A DNA stretch of 64,000 bases, taken from assembly GCA_933228895.1 (NCBI GenBank), contig OW121848.1, positions 157,310,688 to 157,374,687 of the forward strand. The letters are read 5' to 3'. The translations under genes were made by a program, and so were the position numbers. The notes under the pieces are model-generated. The model was not told the origin of the DNA, did no database searches, and saw only the letters and a program-made list of their open reading frames with translations. The stretch is from Platycnemis pennipes (Eukaryota > Arthropoda > Insecta > Odonata > Platycnemididae). This document shows positions 12,989 to 24,000 of this stretch, in pieces (position 1 is the first letter of the stretch; each line of letters starts with the position of its first letter).

Positions 12989-13407
12989 TTCACATTTAGG
13001 TGAAAGAAGGTGAAAGGAAGAAAGGCGAAAGCTCACCTTGTAATCTCTGCTTTCAGATTCACATTATCACTAGAATTAGGTCAGTTTTACAAAAATGATT
13101 TCATTGATGAATACTTTGCACATTTCCATGACATTTAATTGCAAACTCACCTAGTTTCAATGCATCTGTGTCATTTTCAAGAGGCTTATAAAACTTTTAG
13201 GTGAATGTTTTAATGGCAATGTAATGACCTAAGTTTTGACAAACTGATTACCCTCCTATTTACTCTACCTTCCTTCCCATAAAGGTTGAGTCTCCTTTTT
13301 TTTATTAAATATTAAATACTCAACATTGACATTATTCTGAGGTACTGTTTTCCAATAGAAGATGGAATAAGTATCACTTCAATTTTCTCTTTATACCTAG
13401 AAATATA

Positions 13408-14532
13408 ATGCCATCAAATAACAGAAATGGAAGGGGGTCTGCCCAAAAAAGGAGCCGATCTAGAGAGCTAACACCAGAAAGAGCAGATCACAGGAGGCAA
13501 AGAGATCGTCCACCACCAAAGAGAAGAAATCTTCGGTCAAGTTTCCGAGATGACCGCAATGGGAGGTCACAGAGAGAAGAGTTTGTTGATGACAGATTTG
13601 CCATCCCATCCACTTCCAGGAGAGGCAGCAATACGAGGAGCAACAGGGGAGTGAAAAGGAAGGCATCAATAGCAGAGTGCTTGGATCAAGAGGAGAGTAA
13701 ACCTCAAAGAAAAAAGCAACACGTGGAAAAAGACAAAAAGAAACCAAAAGAATCGTGCAGATCAACCAAGCATGACTCAAAAAAGAAGTGCACATGCGCT
13801 ACCGATGGCACAGAGGAAGAGGAGGATGTAAATGCCAACAAATGCAAACAGAAAGATGACAATAAAGATGCTGAAAAAGAAGGGGACAGAGAAAAGACAA
13901 CTGAAGAGAAAACAAAAGATGAGAAGAAAGATGAGGCCAAGGCAGATGTAAGTGACACTGAGGAGGACAAGGAAAAACAGGAAGAGGAAGGAAAGAAAGA
14001 GGAAGACGAGGTAAAGAGCAATGGCAAGGAAGACGATGATGATGGTCAAGATGGAGCGACAGCAGAGAGCCAACGTGGAGAGAAGAGCTCCTCAGGAAAT
14101 GCATCGGCAGAGAAGCCGGAGAGCAGGCAGGACTCGTCAGGAGGCGAGAACACAGGCAGGGGCAAGGAGAGACAGAGGAGCTCCTGCATGGGGTGCTGCT
14201 ACTCGAGGGAAGAGGAGGAGTGGCAATATCACGAGCACCTCAGGATCCCTCCCAAGAGTGCCAACAACGGAGTGGTCGTGCCGAGCGGCATGTTGGCTGG
14301 CGTGGGACTCTCCAGCTGGAACGAGCTCATGCCGCTGCCCACACACGAAGAGCATGATGAGTGGCTGGCGGAGATGGAGCCATTTGTAAACCCTGGGTGC
14401 TCGTCCCCCCCATTGCCCCCACAAGTAAACAGCAATGACCTCCTCGACTTGGAGAGACTTTTAGAACTGTATGAAATTGATATGTCCCAAGAATATTGCA
14501 CAAGCATAACTGGAAATGGGGATGGTATGTGA
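13408..14532 (+). CDS. Uncharacterised highly charged 374-residue protein
   Basis: I do not recognise this protein. It is by far the longest open frame outside the transposons. The ATG at 13408 lies 8 bases after a good 3' splice site (ctctttatacctag), so a 5' exon upstream is likely; an upstream coding exon cannot be ruled out because the frame stays open back to the splice site. Residues 1-85 are rich in Arg and Ser (RSRSRELTPER). Residues 90-250 are a Lys/Glu/Asp-rich low-complexity region. A cysteine cluster, SCMGCCYS, sits at 259-266. The rest is a less biased acidic C-terminus that includes SSWNELMPLP and a DLLDLERLLELYEID helix. No membrane segment or signal peptide is seen. The composition suggests a nuclear protein, which is inference. 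The gene runs tail to tail with SPO11. The last codons contain a donor-like ggtatgtg, so splicing past the TGA is possible. Confidence 0.7.
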   Translation: MPSNNRNGRGSAQKRSRSRELTPERADHRRQRDRPPPKRRNLRSSFRDDRNGRSQREEFVDDRFAIPSTSRRGSNTRSNRGVKRKASIAECLDQEESKPQRKKQHVEKDKKKPKESCRSTKHDSKKKCTCATDGTEEEEDVNANKCKQKDDNKDAEKEGDREKTTEEKTKDEKKDEAKADVSDTEEDKEKQEEEGKKEEDEVKSNGKEDDDDGQDGATAESQRGEKSSSGNASAEKPESRQDSSGGENTGRGKERQRSSCMGCCYSREEEEWQYHEHLRIPPKSANNGVVVPSGMLAGVGLSSWNELMPLPTHEEHDEWLAEMEPFVNPGCSSPPLPPQVNSNDLLDLERLLELYEIDMSQEYCTSITGNGDGM

Positions 14533-14951
14533 AATTTAACAAAAAATACAATTTTTCATAACTGTTGCATTTTTGCTTGTCTTAATTGGCTCAAAAACAC
14601 AGTAACAATATGAAGGAGTAATTAATTTTATTTCTTTATATAAACCTACATGAATTATGAAGACAAATTAAATAAAAGACTTTTAACAAATTTTCAAATG
14701 AACAGTGAAAATAAAAGAGGAATATTTCTCACTCTTTAATTGAAGTTCAGAATGGGTTTCATTACAGGCACTTACTTTGAAGTTCTATCCTTTAGAACTT
14801 GACATAAAATAATTAATTAATGTTCACAAATACAGAGAAGAATAGCCAGGCCTCTATAAAAACAACAATGAAATACTTTTTACAGACAGGTTCCTTCATT
14901 AAACTTTAGTCTTCCCCTAATTAAACATAACTGTAAATTTTTCTTTGAGAA
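14533..14951. terminator. Overlapping convergent 3' ends of the charged-protein gene and SPO11
   Basis: Only 419 bp separate the two stop codons. AATAAA on the + strand is at 14671-14676. AATAAA on the - strand (TTTATT on +) is at 14637-14642. If both are used, the transcripts overlap by several tens of bases. Use of these signals is inferred from sequence alone. Confidence 0.45.
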
Positions 14952-15071
14952 CTAAATAGCTTTTTTTGTGGCAATTTTCCCAGGAATGTAAACATCGGTG
15001 ACATAAGTCGAAGAAATCAATTGAAGAGCTTCAATTTCAGCCTTACATTGGAATTTAATCATTGCGGCAAC
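14952..15071 (-). CDS. SPO11: SPO11 exon 7, C-terminus (residues 337-375)
   Basis: The 3' splice site is gaattttcttgtag. It starts VAAMIKFQCKAEIEALQLIS, ends VYIPGKIATKKAI, and stops with TAG at 14952-14954. Without the far-upstream exons it would pass unnoticed, since 16.2 kb separate it from exon 6. Confidence 0.92.
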   Translation of the reverse strand, partial: VAAMIKFQCKAEIEALQLISSTYVTDVYIPGKIATKKAI

Positions 15072-18000
15072 CTACAAGAAAATTCTAAATTAATAGAAAA
15101 TTGATCCATAATTCAATAAAAATGATTAATTAGAATATGTTTGGTTATATAATTTGAGGAACAATAGCTGCAACAGCATGAGCAGCAATATCAATTGCAC
15201 AACACATGGTAAATGCTGGTAATTAAATGCCTGTGAAACTAACATCATCTTTCAATCAAATCAAATGAGGGAAATCATGGAAAAGTTACATACTACAATG
15301 AAGCATTGCAAAGGATACTGCCCGAATTTGCTAAGTTTCTTAATTTAAAAAATCAACACTTATAAAAATTTTCTCAGCAACTGGACTCAATTGAGTCATC
15401 AACTGGACTCAATAATTCTCTTGGCTTGATTGCAAATCCAGACCAAGGGACTCTCCATTCATGAGCATGATGGACCCTGACAGCAGTGTGTGTGACGTAA
15501 TTATAATTGGCTGTTGCAGTCATATTTTATTAACATTTGGCCATGGAAACTATTAATCCTGTTACTAGAAATATCTCTAGTCATCAACTAAATCCTTCCA
15601 TGACTGTATCTTGAAAACTAGTACAAGAACAGCTTTGTCGGGTATCTCAGGTACCCTATTTTTCAGAGACATTACCCTGTATTTTTTTCCTTTTTATGAA
15701 GCATTATAGCTGTATTTTAAATGTTACAATGGCATTTTTTATTTTCTAACAATACTTTTGAGGTTAAATCCAAGTTATAAAATGGCATAGTATTATAGAG
15801 TACGATAAACATCAATTTGATATTGTTATTTTATTTTATTTTTGTGGAACATTTTGGTGTGTTTAAACTTTTTCATGAAGTATCAACATTACAAAAATTG
15901 GTAATACTCAATGCAAAATATGATTTTATGTGAAGTAAATTAAATTTTTTCTTTGCACTTAGAACAAGAAAATTCATTTATTTCTTCCCAGTGTGAATAG
16001 CATTCTGCTTTATCTTATTACGCACAATACACCTTTGTCTTTTTATCTTGTTTATTTGGGCGAAAATAGAAATGTATCTATTAATAGGGAATAGAGTTCT
16101 GTGCAACATTGTTTTTAGCATTCTTGTGTTGAATTCTTTTCAGAAGGAAAAAGCTTATTTTGCTTTTCTGGTAGCTTATTTGAATCTGAAAATGTAAGTA
16201 AATAATTGTCTAAATTCATGTAATGTGGATTAAATGACCACCGGGAAAAGATATATGGCAAGGTTAAAGTCTAGTTAAAATATAAACTATGTTAATGACT
16301 ATGTAAAATTGAATGAACTGCTCAATGCTCTTAAAGGTGGAAAATCTGCAATTGATGAGGCTTTGTTGAGTATTGCAGAGGAAGAGGCAAAATGGAGAAG
16401 TATTTTTAGAGCTGTTCGAAGTTCGAACTGTAGATTGGACCTTCAGCTATGCAAGTGCTAAGCAAAAGATAATGCTTCAAATAACTCAGGGAAGAGGCAA
16501 AATGGAGAAGTATTTTTAGATCTGTGATGGATGTATTCTTCCGAGTAGAAAGAAATCTTCCTTTTAAAGGTATCAATTCTACAGCAGATAAGGTTGTTCG
16601 AGGACATTTCTTGTCCATGTAGTCACTGATAGGATGATACACTAGCAGGCATTTTGGATCATCTGAAAACAGTTTCAAGTGCCAACAATACCAGAAAAGA
16701 CTGTAAGCACACAACTATGATGGAGGACAAATGTAATTTTTTAATTCATGTGGTAACAAAGTAAAAATATACCTAACAAAATAAAATTAAAAAATCCTTT
16801 AACTACAGCATTATTGTTGATAGAATGTCAAATATTTCTCACAAAAACAACTACTCCTCATAAAAAATGGCTCATGGGATGCTTTTGAAAGGTTTGTTGT
16901 GCTTCCTGGCTTTAACCAGAAGACTGGGGAAGCAAAAGCTGAGGAATAAAGGTAGTTTTTTAACACTGTAAATTGGACCTTCAGCAATGCAAAAGATAAT
17001 GCTTCAAATAACTCAGGGAAGTTTAATGGAGTAAAGACTAGAGTTCTAGAGGAAAACCCTGAGGCATATCTTTGCCTCTGTGGTGCACACACTACGAATG
17101 GAGGCTAACAGGGATCAGGTTGGTGTGGTGGCTAGAGTACTGGCCTCCCATCCTGAGGGCCTGGGTTCCATTCCCGGCAGTGGTGGACTTTTCAGTGGCT
17201 CACCGGTCTCTACTTGAGTGCCTAGTGGAGTGCATTTCAAGTTCAGTAATCCGTCCGTCGGATGGGACATTAAGCCATGGTACCCTTGGCGCCTGTCATT
17301 AAGAGTAGGCTAAGCCAATGCCAGGTTTCTCTCCAACCTTTCTCTGTTCCCTAAAAACTTCTACAATTACCCAACTACCCACCTATCCTAAAATAGTTCA
17401 AATGACCTAGCTGTTAGCCGCCTCCCCTGAATAAACAACCATGGAGGTTAACATAGAAGTAAATTTTTATTTTGGAAACTTCCAGAAGCTTTGCAAACTG
17501 TTTGTATTAAGTCCAAGTAGGTGGAAGATTACACTGTCAACAGTGACTAATACTTACATATTTGTTGAAGTCCTTTGACTTCAGTCGGCAATTTTACTAA
17601 CAATGCTCACGACAATTTGTTCAAAATTCTGCAGGCAAATGAAGAAAGAAACAATTTTATATTGTCCAAAAATTTAACCTGAGAACTCAGAAACTGCATT
17701 GAAAAGTTTACTGGTAGGCATTGAAACCATTAGATATTGTTGGAATGTTCAAGTAGAAGAAGCTTAACTAGTAGCTATAGCATTTGCAGTAACAACAGAG
17801 TTGAAAAATACAATAGCATCAAAACAGAAACCATTCTTTTCTGAATCAGGAATTTTAGATCAAAATCATGAATCTAAAGAAATACACTTCAAAGTTCAGG
17901 TATTCTTACCATCCTTTTATACTTGCTGTAAGTAGTTTGAAATAAAGTCATTGGCAAACATGCTGCATGAAGTATCCAAATAATTCTATCTAATTTGTCC

Positions 18001-21000
18001 AACGGAATATTATTTTTAATCATGTGAAGCTCTCATTGACACTAAACAGGGTATGTCCGGAAAATATGTTGAATAAATTCGTAAAGAACAATTTATTGAA
18101 AATAAAATGGCAAATGTTTAGTATTCTTCAAAATAGCACCCTTAGGCGTTAATACACTTTTTCCAGTGATTGTGCCAGCTCTGGTAGATTTCCTGGAACA
18201 CATTAAGACGAACCTCTTTCAGACACCTTGTTGTGGAGGCTTTCACGGCATCTACCGTCCCATAACGATGACCCTTTAAGCTTCTCTTTATTCAAGGATA
18301 AAAAAGAAGTCAGCAGGTGGCAGATTGGGAGTGTATCGTGACTGGGGCAATGTTGCACACAGTGCCTGGGCAGGAACTCGCTAACAATGAAGGTGGTATG
18401 AGATGGCACCTTGTCGTGGAGTCGCCAGTTTCCACTGATCTCCTTCCTTACATGAAGCACCCAGTTTTGGAGCCTTTCAAGGACTTTCAAGTAAAATTGG
18501 CTATTGACAGTTTGTGACAGACAGACAGTCAGTCTGAGTCCAAAACTTCTTTCACTATCCACACAGTCTCGTCAAAAAGAGACGTGGATTCCTCTCTCCC
18601 CTCTTGGAATATGTTGTGCCACTGGTTAATCATGTTTTGGGACATAACATCATCCCCATAAGCTTGTCTAAGCATTGTGATGGTCTCGGAGCCTGATTTC
18701 CCTAACTTAACGCAAAATTTAATGGCATGTCGCAATCATGGAATTTTGATCTCCCGATGTGAACTGGAACACAGGTACACACTAAGAGCAATCGGCACCG
18801 TGTAACGGCTAGTAGGTAACTGGAGAAGAATGCATTGCCTTTCAAGACCCTTCACCCACTTTTACCCCACCTGTCGCAACACTGCAGCCTTCTGAGTTGG
18901 CAGGAAAAAATCATTCAACTTATTTTCTGGACATACCCTGTAACAGATGATCTTATCAGCATGTACCCAAATGATATGATGAAAACTGAATTCACTGATG
19001 AATATAGAATAAAGTACAAACTTACCAAGGATGAAATAATAAGTAGATGCAAACAAGAGCATAAACTAATCTGTAAATTTATCAAATGCGATATATAAAA
19101 AGGCTGAAAACCTCCTACCATGGGTTTGAGCTAGCTTATGACTATTAGCTGTACCTCCAGAATAGGAGGCAACAGGAGCAAGAGCCTTCAGCAAAATGAC
19201 CCTGGCAAAAAATCTTCTTAGGTCAAATATGGGTGAGAATGGACTCAATCATGAATTATTGTACATGAATCAGTTAGTGTCATAAGATACAGAGAAATAA
19301 TAGAATATTTTTCCAATGTGAAAGCAAGAAAAAAAGCCATGTAGACTTCAGTTGATTCTTCTAGTTTTTAAACTCATCCAGTTTTCTTTTACATTTCACT
19401 GTAAAATTCAATTAATAAATAATTATTTGTGTCATAAAAGTGTTGACAAGTAACTTTTAAGCATGATCAACAGTGCCTTAATTTCCTTCCTCTTTCTGGG
19501 TATGGGGATGGGAGGGGGGAGGGCCATAAAGAGAACACTGCCCCACGCCCCCAAACTTCTCTGACCTTGCTTGACTTGCTACCAGGTGCAAATAAGAAAA
19601 CAATATCAAATTTGTGAATATTGTATTAACAGTTCCATAAAGTCATCACAAAAATATTAGCTATAAAAATATGCCTGCAGTTTCAATGCAAACTAAAATA
19701 ATGAAGGTACTAAGTTGTTACGACACATAATACTCATTCCTTGAGACTAATTTCAATATCCCTGGCCAGTAAATTATTTACACACGGCTCTCCATCTCTT
19801 CATGTCTGAAGTTGAGGCAGAAACAAAATTCTAACTAAGCATTCACGAGCATATAATTTGGTCTTCCTGTCCGTGATGAAAGCTTCAGCCTTCAATGAGG
19901 AAAAGGAGCACAAGGTTACTTTAAGAGAGTATACTTAAGGCCGTATCACACTAGCCGTTGTCGGTTATGGTTGCCATCGCTGGTTACAGTTGGTGCAAAC
20001 TGTTACAATCACACTCACCAGTAATCTTACCACCCGGTTGTGCAATCGTAGCCAATAGAATCTTGCCTCACGGTAACATGCTGTTTCTGTTTACACTTTG
20101 TTCCTATTAGTGATGGGTCGATAACATTTTTTCTCGATACTCGATACCAAGTACGATACCAGTAAGTACTCACGATACAACTCGATACCAGACATTACGA
20201 ATCAATTTAAAATTTAAAAAATATTTTTGTTTAAAATACATCGTAAACAGAAAAACTACAGGACTGGGTACAAGCAAAAGTAATAACAGTTTTGAAGAGC
20301 ATCTGGAAGAATTAAAAAAACAAGTATTTCTGATAACTGAGTATATTTACTTTGTTTTATTGAATATTAAATATACAGAGTGTCCCATTGATCGTGTGTC
20401 ATTTCTAACCTGTAATTTTAGACACTTCCTTTCGAGCCACAAGGATGAAATTTGGTACTTGGCTAGAAAAAGGATGTAAGTTTTGTTGAGTCTAAGCAAA
20501 ATATGAAAAATATGACCTTTTGACCCCAGAAATAGGGTCCAACCTAAAATCCAAATTTTGCCTTATGGGCTTTCAATGTTAAAATATTCGAAGTACAAAA
20601 AAGACGGAATTTTTAGCGAAACTTTCGACTAATAGGTTTTTGGACACGAAGAACACGATGGAAGTACTATTGAGGTCAGAAATTGCAACTGTGACCCCTG
20701 AAAGGTCACAGTCAAGGTCACAGGGGTTACAAAAAATGAATCACCGCTTCAAACCTGTCGAATCATAGGTTTCAAAAGGTTCCAAGGTCGATTTTAAGGT
20801 CTTCATATCCCTCTTTTCATCTCTTGACCTTCAAGGGTAACTCAGAGGTCAAAGGTCACAGGGATGGAAAAAATGAATCCTGGCTACAAACGTGTCGAAT
20901 CATAGGTTTAAAAAGGTGTCAATGTCGATGGAAAGGTCATAACATTCCTCTTTTCATCCCTTGACCTTCTAGGGCAACTCTGGGGTCAAAGGTCACAGTG

Positions 21001-24000
21001 ATTACAAAAGGTGAAATAAGGCTACAAAACTTTCGAATCATAGGTTTAAAAAGATGACAAGGTGGATTTTAAGGTCTTCAGATCTCTCTTTTCATCTCTT
21101 GACCATCAAGGGTAACTCAGAGGTCAAAGGTCACAGGGATGGAAAAAGAGAATCCAGGCTACAAACGTGTCGAATCATAGGTTTAAAAAGGTGCCAATGT
21201 CGATGGAAAGGTCATCAGATCTCTCTTTTCATCCCTTGACCTTTAAGGGTTACTCAGGGTGTCAAAGGTCAAAATGGTGACAAAAAGTAAAATTAGGCTA
21301 AACGTATCGAATCATAGATTTCAAAGAGTGCACAATACGATGGTCAAAGATCACAGGGATGGAAAAAATGAATCCAGGCTAAAAATAGTGTCGAATCATA
21401 GGTTTAAAAAGGTGCCAATGTCGATGGAAAGGTCATCAGATTTCTTGTCTTTTCATTCCTTGACCTTTAAGTGTTACTAAGGGGTCAAAGGTCAAAATGG
21501 TGACAAAAATGGAAATGAGGCTAGAAACGTATCGAATCATAGGCTTGAAAAGGTGCCAAGGTCGATCGTAAGGTCTTTTGATCGCTTTTTTCTTTCATTG
21601 ACCTTCAAGAGTTACTCAGGGGTCAAAGGTCGTTGGAGTGACAAATTTCGAAACGGGGCTACAACGACGCATTTGTTTAAATAGTGCCTAATACAATGGT
21701 AAAATCCCTCCAGGAAGACTCCGACCTGGAACGGTTCGGCAGGGGTCAAAGTCCACCAGGTGTAGTGAAAAAAACATTTTCGGGCATTGAAGAAATAAAA
21801 AAAGAAATTACAACGTGTGCAGAGTCCATATCTACGAATATGCTGGAGGACACATTCACACACGCTTTTATCGGGCAAATTCCATTGTGCCTGACATGGA
21901 ATATCGGGTACGTAGAATGAATAAAAATTGATTTTCATTCTTACTGTTTCCATATTTTCATTTTAAATTTTAATATTGAAATTTTTTAATAACACTTGAA
22001 ATACTTTTTTAAATAAAACGTATGATTAAGTATTTTTAATTTAATAATAGTAATTAACTTAAATTTACAATTGAAGTTTTTCATTAATTAGTAAACTCTA
22101 AATGAACGACTACCATATGACCCAGAGGGTTTAAGGGATGGAAGTTGGGCTATAAATTTCTTAACATTTACTTTGGGAGCCTAAATAATCTAATTCAAAT
22201 TATGTGTTTCACGTCTTGGCATATTTTACATCTGGGACCAATAAACTCAGTGTAGTCTTTGAGGTCAGGAGACAACAAAAAGGACCAAGTAACTTCATCT
22301 AATTCTTCACCCTTTCGAAGCTAGAATTTGACGCATCTATTGCCCTAAATCTAGGATACACCTAGTGACCTTTTGACCTTTCCCAATCATTCAATGTCAT
22401 TCTTACTGCTTCCTTATTTTCATTTTAAATTTTAATATTGAATTTTTTTTTAATAACACTTGAAATACTTTTTTAAATAAAACGTATGGTTAAGTATTTT
22501 TAATTAAATAATAGTAATTAACTTAAATTTACAATTGAATTTTTTCATTGATTAGTAAACTCTAAATTAACGACTACCATATGACCCAGAGGGTTGACAG
22601 ACCCTATGATTCGATACGTTTAGCCTAATTTCACTTTTTGTCACCATTTTGACCTTTGACACCCTGAGTAACCCTTAAAGGTCAAGGGATGAAAAGAGAG
22701 ATCTGATGACCTTTCCATCGACATTGGCACCTTTTTAAACCTATGATTCGACACGTTTGTAGCCTGGATTCTCTTTTTCCATCCCTGTGACCTTTGACCT
22801 CTGAGTTACCCTTGATGGTCAAGAGATGAAAAGAGAGATCTGAAGACCTTAAAATCCACCTTGTCATCTTTTTAAACCTATGATTCGAAAGTTTTGTAGC
22901 CTTATTTCACCTTTTGTAATCACTGTGACCGTTGACCCCAGAGTTGCCCTAGAAGGTCAAGGGATGAAAAGAGGAATGTTATGACCTTTCCATCGACATT
23001 GACACCTTTTTAAACCTATGATTCGACACGTTTGTAGCCAGGATTCATTTTTTCCATCCCTGTGACCTTTGACCTCTGAGTTACCCTTGAAGGTCAAGAG
23101 ATGAAAAGAGGGATATGAAGACCTTAAAATCGACCTTGGAACCTTTTGAAACCTATGATTCGACAGGTTTGAAGCGGTGATTCATTTTTTGTAACCCCTG
23201 TGACCTTGACTGTGACCTTTCAGGGGTCACAGTTGCAATTTCTGACCTCAATAGTACTTCCATCGTGTTCTTCGTGTCCAAAAACCTATTAGTCGAAAGT
23301 TTCGCTAAAAATTCCGTCTTTTTTGTACTTCGAATATTTTAACATTGAAAGCCCATAAGGCAAAATTTGGATTTTAGGTTGGACCCTATTTCTGGGGTCA
23401 AAAGGTCATATTTTTCATATTTTGCTTAGACTCAACAAAACTTACATCCTTTTTCTGGCCAAGTACCAAATTTCATCCATGTGACTCGAAAGGAAGTGTC
23501 TAAAATTACGGGTCAGAAATGACACACGATCAATGGGACACTCTGTATATTAGCATCATAATCATTGAAGTATGTTGTGCACATTTTCCAATGTTAAAAC
23601 AGGCACTCCTGAGAGGCACTTTGCTTAATGTTGCACGTAGTTTTTTCAAATAAAAGCTTCGTTATACCTACATTTGTAGGCATAAGGTACATGTACGTAT
23701 CACATACCGTATTTACGCGTGTAAGCCGTGCACCTTTTTTCCCGAAACGCCAGAGAAAAAATGGGGGTGCGCGGCTTATACGAATCCTCCAGATTTCGTG
23801 TTAGCCGCGAACCATTTTTTCTCAGATTCCTGTTGTTTTCTCTCCTAAGTTTCGCATTCTGTCTAGTAGTAGTGGTATACTAGTCTTCGCAGCATGGTTT
23901 AGTAGTAAATCGTACATTGTAAAGTATTCTGAAATTTTGAAGTATGTAATTAAAAATAAAAATCCGCGTTTAACAAAGTCTGAGCGTACAACGGTACTGG

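Noticed and set aside
13460..14104. Several long - strand frames opposite the charged-protein ORF
   Set aside because: They are antisense shadows created by the purine-rich K/E coding strand.
16300..17060. Possible hAT or zinc-finger-MYM transposase trace on + (GGKSAIDEALLSIAEEEAKW) with two internal duplications
   Set aside because: Only one weak block is seen, and no termini or target duplication were found. The duplications (16431/16972 and 16386/16493) are real but do not define an element.
17905..18035. Open frame on - (IIWILHAACLPM...) ending at a donor-like ATG|gtaagaat, first considered as a SPO11 exon
   Set aside because: Exon 6 (31317-31505) joins exon 7 in phase with no missing residues, and this peptide has no counterpart in SPO11. 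An in-frame stop lies just upstream.
18835..19098. + strand frame with VTDDLISMYPNDMMK after the mariner end
   Set aside because: It starts inside the mariner terminal repeat, has no splice support and no recognisable family.
19940..20200. Transposon-like ends (aggccgtatcacacta; gtgatgggtcgataac)
   Set aside because: Only single ends are visible, with no matching inverted partner or target duplication nearby.
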